DNA from: an uncultured Bacteroidales bacterium
Lineage (GTDB): Bacteria > Bacteroidota > Bacteroidia > Bacteroidales > Paludibacteraceae
Reading direction: 5' to 3'
Length of the DNA: 38,441 nucleotides
Assembly (NCBI GenBank): GCA_902799185.1
Contig: CADBZO010000034.1
Location: forward strand, 1,078 to 39,518
This document shows, in pieces, positions 17,349 through 24,513 of this stretch. Every line of letters starts with the position of its first letter. Position 1 is the first letter of the stretch. A program made the position numbers and the translations under genes. The notes under the pieces are model-generated. The model did not search any database. It worked only from the letters and a program-made list of their open reading frames with translations, and was not told the DNA's origin.

Positions 17349-17750
17349 AAATTAAAAATTACGAATTACGAATTACGAATTACGAATTAATGACGGCGGA
17401 GCCGTGTCCGGATAAAATCCGGACGCAATGAACGAAGAAAGGGCTCGCGCAAATATGCGCGAGCGGATACAATCCGCCGGAAACAGACATACAAAACGGC
17501 GGAGCCGTGTCCGGATAAAATCCGGACGCAATGAACGAAGGAAGGGCTCGCGCAAAAATGGGTGAGAAAGGGACATAAACCTAAAAAACAGTTTTTTATT
17601 CTTTTAGTCCAAAATTACCCAAAATGATCCAAAAATTATTCTTTCGCAGTCAACAATGGAATTAAAAATTACGAATTACGAATTACGAATTAATGACGGC
17701 GGAGCCGTGTCCGGATAAAATCCGGACGTAATGAACGAAGGAAGGGACAC
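17349..17750 (+). repeat. Hairpin-rich dispersed repeat, copies B, C and D in tandem
   Basis: A 7-bp array (gaattac type, 17349-17390) leads into copy B (17392-about 17465), followed by copy C (17497-about 17660) and truncated copy D (about 17694-17750). All three keep the perfect stem gtccggataaaatccggac (17406-17424, 17509-17527, 17709-17727). Copy B keeps the ctcgcgca/tgcgcgag stem, copy C has a changed second stem (ctcgcgca with tgggtgag) that still largely pairs through G-T, and copy D lacks it. A further gaattac array (about 17659-17692) precedes copy D. Confidence 0.75.
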
Positions 17751-17757
17751 CCCCCGA

Positions 17758-17774
17758 CCCCCTCTCAGAGGGGG
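17758..17774. other. GC-rich hairpin ccccctc-tca-gaggggg
   Basis: A perfect 7-bp stem with a three-base loop follows a C-rich run (gacaccccccgaccccctc). A similar C-rich run without the hairpin lies at about 14306-14325 upstream of the MITE-like element. There is no T-run, so it is not called a terminator. Confidence 0.5.
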
Positions 17775-17777
17775 AGG

Positions 17778-17913
17778 CAATGTACAATGTACAATGTACA
17801 ATTAACAAAGCGTCCTGGTAGGTTTTGTGCAAACTGAAGGGTCCGTACGGGTCTTAAAATGTTGTACCAAACTCCAAAAGCCCTTTGTAAATTGTAAATT
17901 GTACATTGTAAAT
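17778..17913. repeat. Pair of oppositely oriented heptamer arrays
   Basis: Four 7-bp units caatgta/caattaa lie at 17778-17805 and four tgtaaat/tgtacat units at 17886-17913. The unit families are inverse complements, so the two arrays could pair across the intervening 80 bp. The stretch between shows no gene. Confidence 0.7.
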
Positions 17914-17916
17914 TAG

Positions 17917-17941
17917 AAAAACCGTCCTCAGGGCGGTTTTT
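17917..17941. terminator. Strong bidirectional intrinsic terminator
   Basis: aaaaaccgtcc (17917-17927) pairs with gggcggttttt (17931-17941) over 11 bp, including one G-T pair, around a three-base loop, with A- and T-runs on opposite sides. It lies downstream of the decayed GNAT gene on the minus strand. The 183 bp between it and 18125 show no gene. Confidence 0.75.
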
Positions 17942-18124
17942 CTGTATAGGTGCTAAAAAAGCAGCGCATAGTACGAGACTACACGCCGCCTGCAAGACTG
18001 AGAAAAAAATCGTGCCCTTGCGGCTAAGAAATTATTGATATTCTTTATGTTGCACCCATTCGTAATGGGGACAAAATCGAACATTGGCTTGTGAGTAAGT
18101 TTGTAGATTTATAAGTAGTTGCGA

Positions 18125-18380
18125 CTAAACGCCTTGCTCCAAACTATCTTTGAAAGGCTTCAAGTCAAAATACATCAAACGCGTTGAATCAAGCGTGTCC
18201 AACATAGTGAAATACTCGAAATCGTTCTTGCGGTAGAAATCAGTGGCATTGGCATAAGCATCAACCGTCAGGAAACGGCAACCGGCACGATTACCGCGCG
18301 CATAGAGTTCTTTGATGTAGTACAAGATTGTAGAGCCAAGACCCGAATGGGCATAATTCAAAATCCATCCTCTTAGTCAT
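18125..18380 (-). pseudogene. GNAT acetyltransferase remnant, internal deletion
   Basis: The open part, starting at about 18361, encodes the C-terminal half of a GNAT-family N-acetyltransferase: SGLGSTILYYIKEL is the acetyl-CoA-binding motif A region, and FLTVDAYANATDFYRKNDF with RLMYFDLKPF is the conserved C-terminal part. A full member is about twice this length, so about 80-100 N-terminal residues are missing. The preceding ATG at 18380-18378, which overlaps the stop of the upstream small gene by one base, starts MTKRMDFE in another frame. That fits an original start joined to the C-terminal half by an out-of-frame deletion. No upstream in-frame ATG exists; the frame closes at the TGA at 18379-18377. 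Family members paired with a small upstream gene often behave as toxins; this copy should be inactive. Confidence 0.75.
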
Positions 18381-18538
18381 TAGAGCTCGAAAGTAGCGAT
18401 TGATTTGAACCATTCGTACGCCTCTTTTGCACGCCGTACATCTTCTGTAGATACCGGTTTCGGATGTTCTACGGCATAAGCGAAACGCCTCGCGTCCTCA
18501 CCGTACAACGTAGGGGTTTCTTTAATCGGTCTGGCCAT
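18380..18538 (-). CDS. 52-aa small protein, likely antitoxin partner of the GNAT remnant
   Basis: ATG at 18538-18536 begins MARPIKETPTLYGEDARRF and the protein ends EAYEWFKSIATFEL with TAA at 18382-18380. From memory of Bacteroidetes genomes, short proteins starting M(A/T)xPIKETPxLxGxDAxxF commonly precede GNAT genes and are regarded as antitoxin-like; this could not be checked here. The stop overlaps the old GNAT start (TAATG), indicating translational coupling. A consensus promoter lies upstream at 18579-18610. The reading frame is intact although the partner is broken, so it may be a leftover or may neutralise a GNAT elsewhere. Confidence 0.75.
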   Translation of the reverse strand: MARPIKETPTLYGEDARRFAYAVEHPKPVSTEDVRRAKEAYEWFKSIATFEL

Positions 18539-18578
18539 AATTCAGTAGTCTTTTTTGTTACCTTTACTTTTTCGGGTG

Positions 18579-18610
18579 CAAAGGTAGTAAAAAATTGCGA
18601 GATATGCAAG
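18579..18610 (-). promoter_or_regulatory. Bacteroidetes-type promoter of the small gene/GNAT pair
   Basis: Minus-strand TACCTTTG (18586-18579) fits TAnnTTTG. A weak -33 (CTTG, 18610-18607) lies 20 bp upstream. The leader to ATG 18538 is about 35 nt. Confidence 0.65.
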
Positions 18611-18687
18611 GTTTTAGGCTAAAAAAATAGAAAAGGGCGAAGATTTTTCGTTTTGTTGTTGATTCGTTGTTGTTTACCGGAAATCCC

Positions 18688-18741
18688 GGAAGTTCCAGAC
18701 CGCTGCGCTATTCCGGAAGTACTGGACCGCTGCGCTATTCC
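18688..18741. repeat. Two 27-bp tandem units near the 3' end of the AraC gene
   Basis: Units 18688-18714 and 18715-18741 share ggaagt and gaccgctgcgctattcc. The core gaccgctkcgct recurs in the 23-bp units at 885-930 and 28581-28626. The gap 18611-18764 holds no gene and no clear terminator for the minus-strand AraC gene was seen; position relative to that gene is 3'. Confidence 0.7.
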
Positions 18742-18764
18742 AGAGGGTACGAGGGTGAGAGAAA

Positions 18765-19988
18765 TCACTTCTGAGTAGCAGACCACTCGCGTGGAGAGAG
18801 GCCTGTCTGGCGGGTGAAGGTGCGTGAGAAGACGGCAGGCGAAGAGAAACCGCAGGCGGAGGCTATCTCCGTCAGTTTCATATCCGGGTGCGCAGACATG
18901 AGGCGCTGCGCTTCCTCTACGCGGTAGCGGTTGACGAGATGGAAGAACGAACAGCCGTACGCCTCACGGATGAACTGGGAGAGATACGTGCGGTTCGTGG
19001 GCAAGACGGCACGCAGGTCGGTGAGCTGGAAATCCGGATTGAGATAAGGTCTCCCATCCGCCATCCAGTGCTCGAAGATGCGGCGCTCCGCTTCATGAGC
19101 TTCGCTGTTTGAGGCTTCGCCGTTTGGGAGAGTTTGAAGTAGTTTGAGATTGTTTGAGGTTGTTGGAGAGTTCGTACCTTGTACATTGTCCCCTTGTACC
19201 TCCTTCCATGGGTCCTTGCGGAAGAGTATCTGCTCGGTGGCATAGACGAACATCAGCACGACAAACCACTGCTGGGTGAAGCCGCGGGCGTGATAGTGGG
19301 TGGAGCACATCCATACATAGTTGATCCCGACGATAAACAGCATCACGCAATAACGGATAATCCAACGGACATCTATATTATCCAGGGAAGAGAAGTTATC
19401 CTCGCACCACTTATGATAGGCGTGCATGTGGTTGAAGAGAAATACCAGCAGGATATAGGGATAGAGGGCAATGAATGGCCAAAGGTTGAACGGCAGCACA
19501 TAATCGAGCGCAGCGAGCAGCAGCACCGGCGTGAACTGCAACGCCGCCCTTTTCCAGTTCATCCATCCCGGTCGCAGTGCCTCGGTAGGATAGAGGAGCA
19601 GCACCCATCCGAGGAGATTGCCGAGGACGAGTTCGTAGGTAGTGAGCTCATACGCCGCCATGTCCATCACCCGGTGCGGCGCAACCGCCCAACCCACCAG
19701 ATAGATGAGATCGCATGTCCCCCAGACCAGCAACGCCACGGCGAACAAACGCCGCGCCTTGATCCCCTCCGAACGGCGGAAAAGCATCCACGCACCGCCG
19801 AAAGAGACTACTATCGTACCCGTGTTGAAGATAGGGGTGAGAATATTGTCGTACACCTCATCGGGGATAAAACTGCCCAACCACGTGCTAAGAACGACTA
19901 TACACGCGCTACCGAGCATGAAAACAACCTCGGACTTATAGTCCAGCCAAAGCTCCCAAATCCGTTTACTCAACCACTTATTCTTCAT
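18765..19988 (-). CDS. Membrane-anchored AraC-family transcriptional regulator
   Basis: The 407-aa product has about seven or eight hydrophobic segments over residues 20-255, for example VVFMLGSACIVVLSTWLGSF and LFAVALLVWGTCDLIYLVGW. A polar linker follows (about 262-296), then a C-terminal AraC double helix-turn-helix (about 300-405) with RTYLSQFIREAYGCSFFHLV and LTEIASACGFSSPAVFSRTF. This membrane-plus-HTH layout occurs in Bacteroidetes regulators thought to sense envelope or small-molecule signals; the ligand is unknown. The linker DNA (19100-19201) is built from short tandem repeats and is probably an expanded, tolerant segment. The gene is monocistronic with its own promoter at 20010-20041. 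Its targets cannot be read from the sequence. Confidence 0.9.
   Translation of the reverse strand: MKNKWLSKRIWELWLDYKSEVVFMLGSACIVVLSTWLGSFIPDEVYDNILTPIFNTGTIVVSFGGAWMLFRRSEGIKARRLFAVALLVWGTCDLIYLVGWAVAPHRVMDMAAYELTTYELVLGNLLGWVLLLYPTEALRPGWMNWKRAALQFTPVLLLAALDYVLPFNLWPFIALYPYILLVFLFNHMHAYHKWCEDNFSSLDNIDVRWIIRYCVMLFIVGINYVWMCSTHYHARGFTQQWFVVLMFVYATEQILFRKDPWKEVQGDNVQGTNSPTTSNNLKLLQTLPNGEASNSEAHEAERRIFEHWMADGRPYLNPDFQLTDLRAVLPTNRTYLSQFIREAYGCSFFHLVNRYRVEEAQRLMSAHPDMKLTEIASACGFSSPAVFSRTFTRQTGLSPREWSATQK
19100..19201 (-). repeat. Composite 15-, 10- and 7-bp repeats forming the AraC linker
   Basis: Two 15-bp units (19100-19114, 19115-19129), four 10-bp units of the type agtttgagat (19131-19170) and four 7-bp units of the type gtacctt (19174-19201) follow one another. 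Together they encode the hinge between membrane and DNA-binding domains. The 15-mer gcttcgctgtttgag at 19099-19113 also occurs in the glycogen synthase insert at 23017-23031. Confidence 0.75.
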
Positions 19989-20009
19989 ATCTTCCCATCA
20001 AATCGAGTG

Positions 20010-20041
20010 CAAAGATACAAAAAAAATCTCATTTGAGCAAT
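20010..20041 (-). promoter_or_regulatory. Bacteroidetes-type promoter of the AraC gene
   Basis: Minus-strand TATCTTTG (20017-20010) matches the -7 consensus. ATTG at 20041-20038 lies 20 bp upstream. The ATG is at 19988. Confidence 0.65.
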
Positions 20042-20081
20042 AGAAACGTGCAAAAAATGACAAAAAATAGAAAGAAACAAA

Positions 20082-20108
20082 CAAAAAACGCGCCCGTCAG
20101 GACGCGTT
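20082..20108 (-). terminator. Intrinsic terminator of the miaA/glycogen synthase/C69 operon
   Basis: On the minus strand aacgcgtcc and gggcgcgtt pair over 9 bp (one G-T) around a 4-base loop, followed by a T-run. It starts 25 bp after the C69 peptidase stop. Confidence 0.8.
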
Positions 20109-20132
20109 ATGCACTATTGGCAGCAGCAAGAA

Positions 20133-21902
20133 TCACTCATGTGTGATCTCGGGGGCAACCATGCGGAGGAAAGGTTCGGGAAGGGGCAGGCGGTTCGGTC
20201 CGCAGGAGTTGCCGTAGGGATTGCGTTTGAAAGCTCCGTTCTCCTCCTTGCGCTCCTGTCCGTCGAGGAACTTGGTGAAGAGATAGATACCGAGTTTCTG
20301 CCAGTCGGCTACGAGGTTCTCCGCCTGCGCGCACGAATAATCAGTAAGGAACGCGCGCGCGTCCTCCTCATTCATCCCCGCCGCTTCGGCATCCACTCCG
20401 GCGACCTGGGTATTGAACTTGTCATCCCAAGCCTGCTGCAACTCGCGTATATGGGGGTACATACGGCTGTATTTGGTATATGCCCAGTTCGCCACGATAT
20501 TAAACGTCCACCAGGCGGAGGTAGGCGAGAAAGTGTAACTGTCTCCGTTGCCCTCGGCGAAGCACTCCGGCACATGGTTGATACAGGAGTACATCGGCAC
20601 GTAGCAGGAACAAGCGGCGTCGTCCACTCCGAACCAGAAGAGACCGTAGGGTTGGTCATTTCTCATCTGTGCGACGAAAGACCAAGCGGTCTGCTGGGTA
20701 GCCGTAGGACGCTCGTACCAGTACTGCAGGGTATCGGTGCCTTCGGGTGCCAGCTTGAATCCTAAGCCTCCGTAACGCAGTTTGCTGTTCCAAGGGCCTG
20801 CATCGGTGCCTTGGGTGATATCCAGCGGCGTACCTTTGTACTCGTCACGCATACATTCCTTGATATCCTGCACGGACACCTTACGGTCCGGAACGATCCA
20901 CAAAGGCATGTGCTCCCCTTCGGGGAGAATTGAGAATTGAGAATTGAGAATTGAGAGTTGAGAGTGGTTTTCTCTAAAGGTCTTGCCGGTGGCGTAGTCA
21001 AAATATTTATCCATGTCGTTGCTGAAATGGCGGAAGAAGGACCATACGCGTGCCTCGCAGACATAGAGCCCGCTGAAATCGAAGGGGTTATAAGCGGCCT
21101 GGAAGGAGAAGTCCTTGTCCTCGCCGGAGAAGAATCCTTTCTCTTTGGCAAACGCGATGAGGTTTTTGTCCCACATCCAGACATCCCCCATCCCCTTCTC
21201 GGAAGGGGTGACTATCTTACAGTTCAGTTTCTTCTCCAGTCTTTTCTGCTCCTTGGTCAGTCTGGCTTTGGCGTCAAGGGGGAGCGTAGTGATACGGGAC
21301 TGGTTGGCATGGGCGCAGACGGCATTATCCGGCACGCGCACGGCCACCCAGTTGGCGCCTTTCTGTCCGGCACCCTTGCCGATGAGGTCCATCACCCAAA
21401 TCTCGTTCGGGTCACCGATGGAGAACGACTCTCCCTCGGAGGCATATCCGTATTCATTGACCAGCGTGATCATCCATTCGATAGCCTCCCGCGCCGTTTT
21501 GGAGCGCTCCAGAGCGATGTATATCAGACTGCCGTAGTCAATACCGACGGTGTCCCACAGCGCTTCCCGTCCTCCCCAGGTGGTCTCGCCGATGGTAACC
21601 TGGTGCTCGTTCATATTACCCACGACGGTATAGGTATGCGGCACTTGGGGGATGGCGCCTTGCGGGCGTCCGGTGTCCCAGTCCTTGACCTCCCGCATGG
21701 CACCCTCGGGCCAGTCCTGCGCGGGGCTGAAATGCAGGAAACCGTACATGCCGTACGAGTCGGCGGCATAGGAGATGATGGTACTGCCGTCCGCGGAGGC
21801 GTCTTTGCCGACCAGGAAGTTGGTGCAGGCCTTGAGAGTTGAAAGTTGAAAGGTGAAAGGTGAAAGGAGCAGCAGGGCTGCTATTATCGTTGATTTTTTC
21901 AT
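20133..21902 (-). CDS. Secreted C69-family dipeptidase (Ntn-hydrolase fold)
   Basis: The 589-aa product belongs to peptidase family C69, which cleaves dipeptides from an N-terminal Cys nucleophile. That Cys is C26, exposed after removal of residues 1-25, and starts the signature CTNFLVGKDASADGSTIIS. Further family blocks are GETTWGG, IDYGSLIYIALERSKTAREA, SFSIGDPNEIWVMDLIGK and NAVCAHANQSRI. The protein is predicted to be exported. Two heptamer arrays lie inside the gene: one encodes most of the signal peptide just before C26 (21834-21868), the other encodes a Ser/Leu/Asn/Gln-rich 14-residue insert at about 312-326 (20925-20966). The ATG overlaps the stop of the glycogen synthase gene (ATGA, 21899-21902). 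It is the last gene of the operon and probably serves peptide nutrition. Confidence 0.93.
   Translation of the reverse strand: MKKSTIIAALLLLSPFTFQLSTLKACTNFLVGKDASADGSTIISYAADSYGMYGFLHFSPAQDWPEGAMREVKDWDTGRPQGAIPQVPHTYTVVGNMNEHQVTIGETTWGGREALWDTVGIDYGSLIYIALERSKTAREAIEWMITLVNEYGYASEGESFSIGDPNEIWVMDLIGKGAGQKGANWVAVRVPDNAVCAHANQSRITTLPLDAKARLTKEQKRLEKKLNCKIVTPSEKGMGDVWMWDKNLIAFAKEKGFFSGEDKDFSFQAAYNPFDFSGLYVCEARVWSFFRHFSNDMDKYFDYATGKTFRENHSQLSILNSQFSILPEGEHMPLWIVPDRKVSVQDIKECMRDEYKGTPLDITQGTDAGPWNSKLRYGGLGFKLAPEGTDTLQYWYERPTATQQTAWSFVAQMRNDQPYGLFWFGVDDAACSCYVPMYSCINHVPECFAEGNGDSYTFSPTSAWWTFNIVANWAYTKYSRMYPHIRELQQAWDDKFNTQVAGVDAEAAGMNEEDARAFLTDYSCAQAENLVADWQKLGIYLFTKFLDGQERKEENGAFKRNPYGNSCGPNRLPLPEPFLRMVAPEITHE
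20925..20966 (-). repeat. Six 7-bp units inside the C69 peptidase gene
   Basis: gagaatt four times, then gagagtt and gagagtg, 42 bp in all. Because 6 x 7 = 42 is a multiple of three, the frame is preserved and 14 residues are added. Confidence 0.85.
21834..21868 (-). repeat. Five 7-bp units inside the C69 signal peptide
   Basis: gagagtt, gaaagtt, gaaaggt, gaaaggt, gaaagga. On the coding strand they encode residues about 11-23 of the signal peptide (LLSPFTFQLSTL), ending just before the catalytic Cys. Confidence 0.85.
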
Positions 21903-23485
21903 AACAAACGGGGATTTTGGAGTTCTGATAGTCGGATATCTCTTTTTTTCAAGGCAATCTCGTACGCCTTGCGGTAATACTTGAAGAAATGTTTCCAGTC
22001 GGCTTTTTTGGCTACCGCCTCCGCCTCTTTGCGTGCCCGCGCTTTCTCCTCTTTGGACAAGCGGTCAAAACGGAGCAGGTCGTCGGCAATATGCTCCGCC
22101 ACCTCGTTGAAGTTGGAGTCATTGCGGTCAATCACCACCACGCCGTACTGGTCTTTCTGCCTTGCCGCCCATTCCCCGAAGCCGGCGAGGGAGGTGGTGA
22201 TAGTCGGTACATGGAAGGCGCAGGACTCCAGCGGAGTGTAGCCCCACGGCTCGTAGTAAGAGGGGAAGACCGTCACATCCATGCCGATGAGCAGGTCGTA
22301 GTATTTCATGCCGAAGAGCGGATCTTGTCCGTCCAGATAATAAGGTACAAAGACCGCAGAGACTTTGCCTTTTCTCGACGGGGCGCGATCCAGATACGGA
22401 ATCATGACAAACGCCACCACTTCGCGTTCCGGTTGGCCGGAATGGTAAATCTTCTGCGCGAGTTTGTCCAGCGCGGCGGCGAAGACATCTATCCCTTTGT
22501 TTTTCCATTCCTGTCGTCCGGATATAGCCACCAGGAGTGCGTTCTCGGGCACCACTCCGCCGAGCTGCTCTCCGGCTACGCGGCGCAGCGCCTCCCGCGC
22601 CTCCGCCCGTTTCCTGTCAAAAGCCTTGCCTTTGGGCACAAAGGTAGGTTCGAAGCCGTTGGGCGTCTCTATATCCGGCTGTTTGTCCAGCAGCTGCTTG
22701 CACTCGCGGGCGGTGATATAGCTGACGGTAGTGAAGCAGTCGGCATGGTGCGCCGCCTGTTTCTCCACCGAGTGCTTGGAGACCATATTCAGCTCCTGCG
22801 CCATCTGGTCGCCGTTGTAACACTCGAAATAGTCGTAGAGGGGTTTGCCGTTGCCGGCAATAGAACGTCCGATACCGGTAGCATGGGTGGTGAAGAGCGT
22901 AGCTATCTCAGGACAATGGTCCTGCAGGTAGAAGATCGAGAAGGCCGTCTGCCACTCGTTGGCATGGGCGCAGACCGCAGGCACAGCCTGCTGTTTGAGC
23001 GTTTGGGTGTTTGAACGCTTCGCTGTTTGAGCGGTTTTGTCTGTCAGAAAGTGATACAGGCTCTCCATGGCCACCCCTGCGGCATAGCCGAAGAGGCATG
23101 ACTCGTCATAGTCGCCATAGGCGGCATGGCTCTGGACTTGGAATTTCTCCCACGCCCAACCGTAAATCTCATTCTTGCGCGCCCAGAGAGCGTCGAACTT
23201 CAGCAGTATGGCTATCGGTTCGCCCGGCACCTGCCAGCGGCCTATACGTATAGACGAAAGACCGCTCTGCTCCAAGTCGAAAGCCGAAAGCCAGTCCTTC
23301 AGGAGCGACTGGTCCTCCTTGAAATAGATGTCACTATGGTCTCCGAAATCGGGACCGAAGAAAAACACTTTGTCGGGGTGCTCGGCTTGCATGGAAGCCG
23401 CCCTTGTGCTTAATACCGCATAGATACCGCCCACGCGGTTGCAGACCTCCCAGGAGGTCTCAAAGATATAATCGGGTTGATTCAT
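21899..23485 (-). CDS. Glycogen synthase, GT3 (animal/fungal-type) family
   Basis: The 528-aa protein elongates alpha-1,4-glucan from a nucleotide sugar in the cytoplasm. It opens with ETSWEVCNRVGGIYAVLSTRA, the donor-binding Gly-rich start of GT3 enzymes. Further blocks are CAHANEWQTAFSIFYLQ, TTHATGIGRSIAGNG and KQAAHHADCFTTVSYITA. The C-terminal SYYEPWGYTPLESCAFHVP carries the catalytic E-x7-E-like region and is followed by TTSLAGFG. Bacteroidetes use this GT3 form rather than bacterial GlgA in many genomes. Residues about 148-164 are an insert encoded by six 8-bp units (22993-23040), placed before the conserved CAHANEW block. Start and stop overlap both neighbours by ATGA, so translation is coupled with the PKD lipoprotein upstream and the C69 peptidase downstream. 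Confidence 0.92.
   Translation of the reverse strand: MNQPDYIFETSWEVCNRVGGIYAVLSTRAASMQAEHPDKVFFFGPDFGDHSDIYFKEDQSLLKDWLSAFDLEQSGLSSIRIGRWQVPGEPIAILLKFDALWARKNEIYGWAWEKFQVQSHAAYGDYDESCLFGYAAGVAMESLYHFLTDKTAQTAKRSNTQTLKQQAVPAVCAHANEWQTAFSIFYLQDHCPEIATLFTTHATGIGRSIAGNGKPLYDYFECYNGDQMAQELNMVSKHSVEKQAAHHADCFTTVSYITARECKQLLDKQPDIETPNGFEPTFVPKGKAFDRKRAEAREALRRVAGEQLGGVVPENALLVAISGRQEWKNKGIDVFAAALDKLAQKIYHSGQPEREVVAFVMIPYLDRAPSRKGKVSAVFVPYYLDGQDPLFGMKYYDLLIGMDVTVFPSYYEPWGYTPLESCAFHVPTITTSLAGFGEWAARQKDQYGVVVIDRNDSNFNEVAEHIADDLLRFDRLSKEEKARARKEAEAVAKKADWKHFFKYYRKAYEIALKKRDIRLSELQNPRLL
22993..23040 (-). repeat. Six 8-bp units inside the glycogen synthase gene
   Basis: gtttgagc, gtttgggt, gtttgaac, gcttcgct, gtttgagc and ggttttgt, 48 bp in all, add 16 residues rich in Lys, Gln, Thr and Asn without shifting the frame. 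Confidence 0.8.
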
Positions 23486-24513
23486 CGTAGTGTGTTGTCA
23501 ATCGCTATTTTAGTTACATTCCCCATGGTATTGAGGGTAGTCGGGGTAGTGACGAACTTGTTGTTTGCCGACCCCACGAACGGCATATACCATACGCCTT
23601 CTTCATTCGCCCAGTAGATACGGTTCGTCTCCGTATCGAGCGTCATGGCGGCGCAATCCGCCGCGTCTATCTGCTCTCTGTTCGAGCCGTCCAGGTTAGC
23701 CACCCATAACCCGTCCGCGCGGTAATAGAGTTTGCGCGCCGCTATATGGAATCCCTTCATCCCGGGATAGACCTCCGCCAGACTGTCCAGGCGGAATGTA
23801 CGTCCGTTGTAGGTCTGGAGGGTATCCTGTTCTGAGGTGAGCAAAGCATCCTCCTCCACAGGCATAGCCGTCTCCGCGCGGCCGGCAAAGATCCGCTGGC
23901 GGTAATCGCCGTCGGAGGTACGCATCAGCACCGAACGCGCGGTACGGTCCTTCACCCGGAAGGTCTTGCGGATGAAGGTAGTATCTCCGTTCAGCACCAC
24001 CCTGAGCCATACAGGCGCCTCCTCCAGCGGACAGGTGAAATAGACACGGATAGCACCGCCGTCCAAACGGACAGAGGTGTCGGAAGGAGACACATAAGGC
24101 GTGTTCAGCGGGAAGCTCCATTCATAGGACACCTCATAGTTATAGGGGTTATAGACATTCGCCGTAAACGTATAGTCCCGGAATATCTCAAACTCCGTGT
24201 CGGCACAGGTGAAAGTAGGCACGGTGTCATAGACGGTGATCTGCTTGGTAGCGGTCCATGCGGATTTCTTATCCACCTGCAGGGTGACCGAATAGGTGCC
24301 GGGCTGCTTATAGACATGCGAAGGCGACTTGAGCGTCGTCAGGGCGCCGTCGCCAAACGTCCAGCTCCATTCCTCACCGGAGGAGGAGTGGTTGGTGAAA
24401 ACCACGCTCTCGCCGGCACGCGGTGCCGAGGGCGAATAGGAGAAATCGACGTTATTCTTCTTGCACGCCATCAGCGCGCAGCCAAGAATCAATAAGAAGT
24501 ATGTTTTTTTCAT
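23482..24513 (-). CDS. PKD-domain lipoprotein with a propeller-like C-terminal part
   Basis: I chose the ATG at 24513 (MKKTYFLLILGCALMAC) because it gives a proper lipoprotein signal with the acylated Cys at 17; an upstream in-frame Met at 24528 is possible but adds a poor MQMMI extension. Residues about 22-95 are a PKD domain (EWSWTFGDGALTTLKSPSHVY, PGTYSVTLQV). The middle is unassigned. The end (about 265-330) has GLWVANLDGSNREQID and NRIYWANEEGVWYM, resembling YWTD/beta-propeller repeats. It likely sits on the cell envelope; partner unknown. The start overlaps the 3' end of miaA by about 60 bp, and the stop overlaps the glycogen synthase ATG (ATGA). Confidence 0.88.
   Translation of the reverse strand: MKKTYFLLILGCALMACKKNNVDFSYSPSAPRAGESVVFTNHSSSGEEWSWTFGDGALTTLKSPSHVYKQPGTYSVTLQVDKKSAWTATKQITVYDTVPTFTCADTEFEIFRDYTFTANVYNPYNYEVSYEWSFPLNTPYVSPSDTSVRLDGGAIRVYFTCPLEEAPVWLRVVLNGDTTFIRKTFRVKDRTARSVLMRTSDGDYRQRIFAGRAETAMPVEEDALLTSEQDTLQTYNGRTFRLDSLAEVYPGMKGFHIAARKLYYRADGLWVANLDGSNREQIDAADCAAMTLDTETNRIYWANEEGVWYMPFVGSANNKFVTTPTTLNTMGNVTKIAIDNTLR

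Noticed and set aside
17349-17750. Possible CRISPR array
   Set aside because: Repeat copies are few, unequal in length and internally palindromic, separated by other repeats rather than by uniform unique spacers, and no cas gene is present.
17765-17995. 76-codon minus-strand frame
   Set aside because: It reads through a strong terminator and two heptamer arrays; its peptide is largely a translation of the repeats.
18125-18361. GNAT frame as an intact short gene
   Set aside because: It lacks the N-terminal half of the fold, has no ATG, and the remnant of the original start lies just upstream in another frame.
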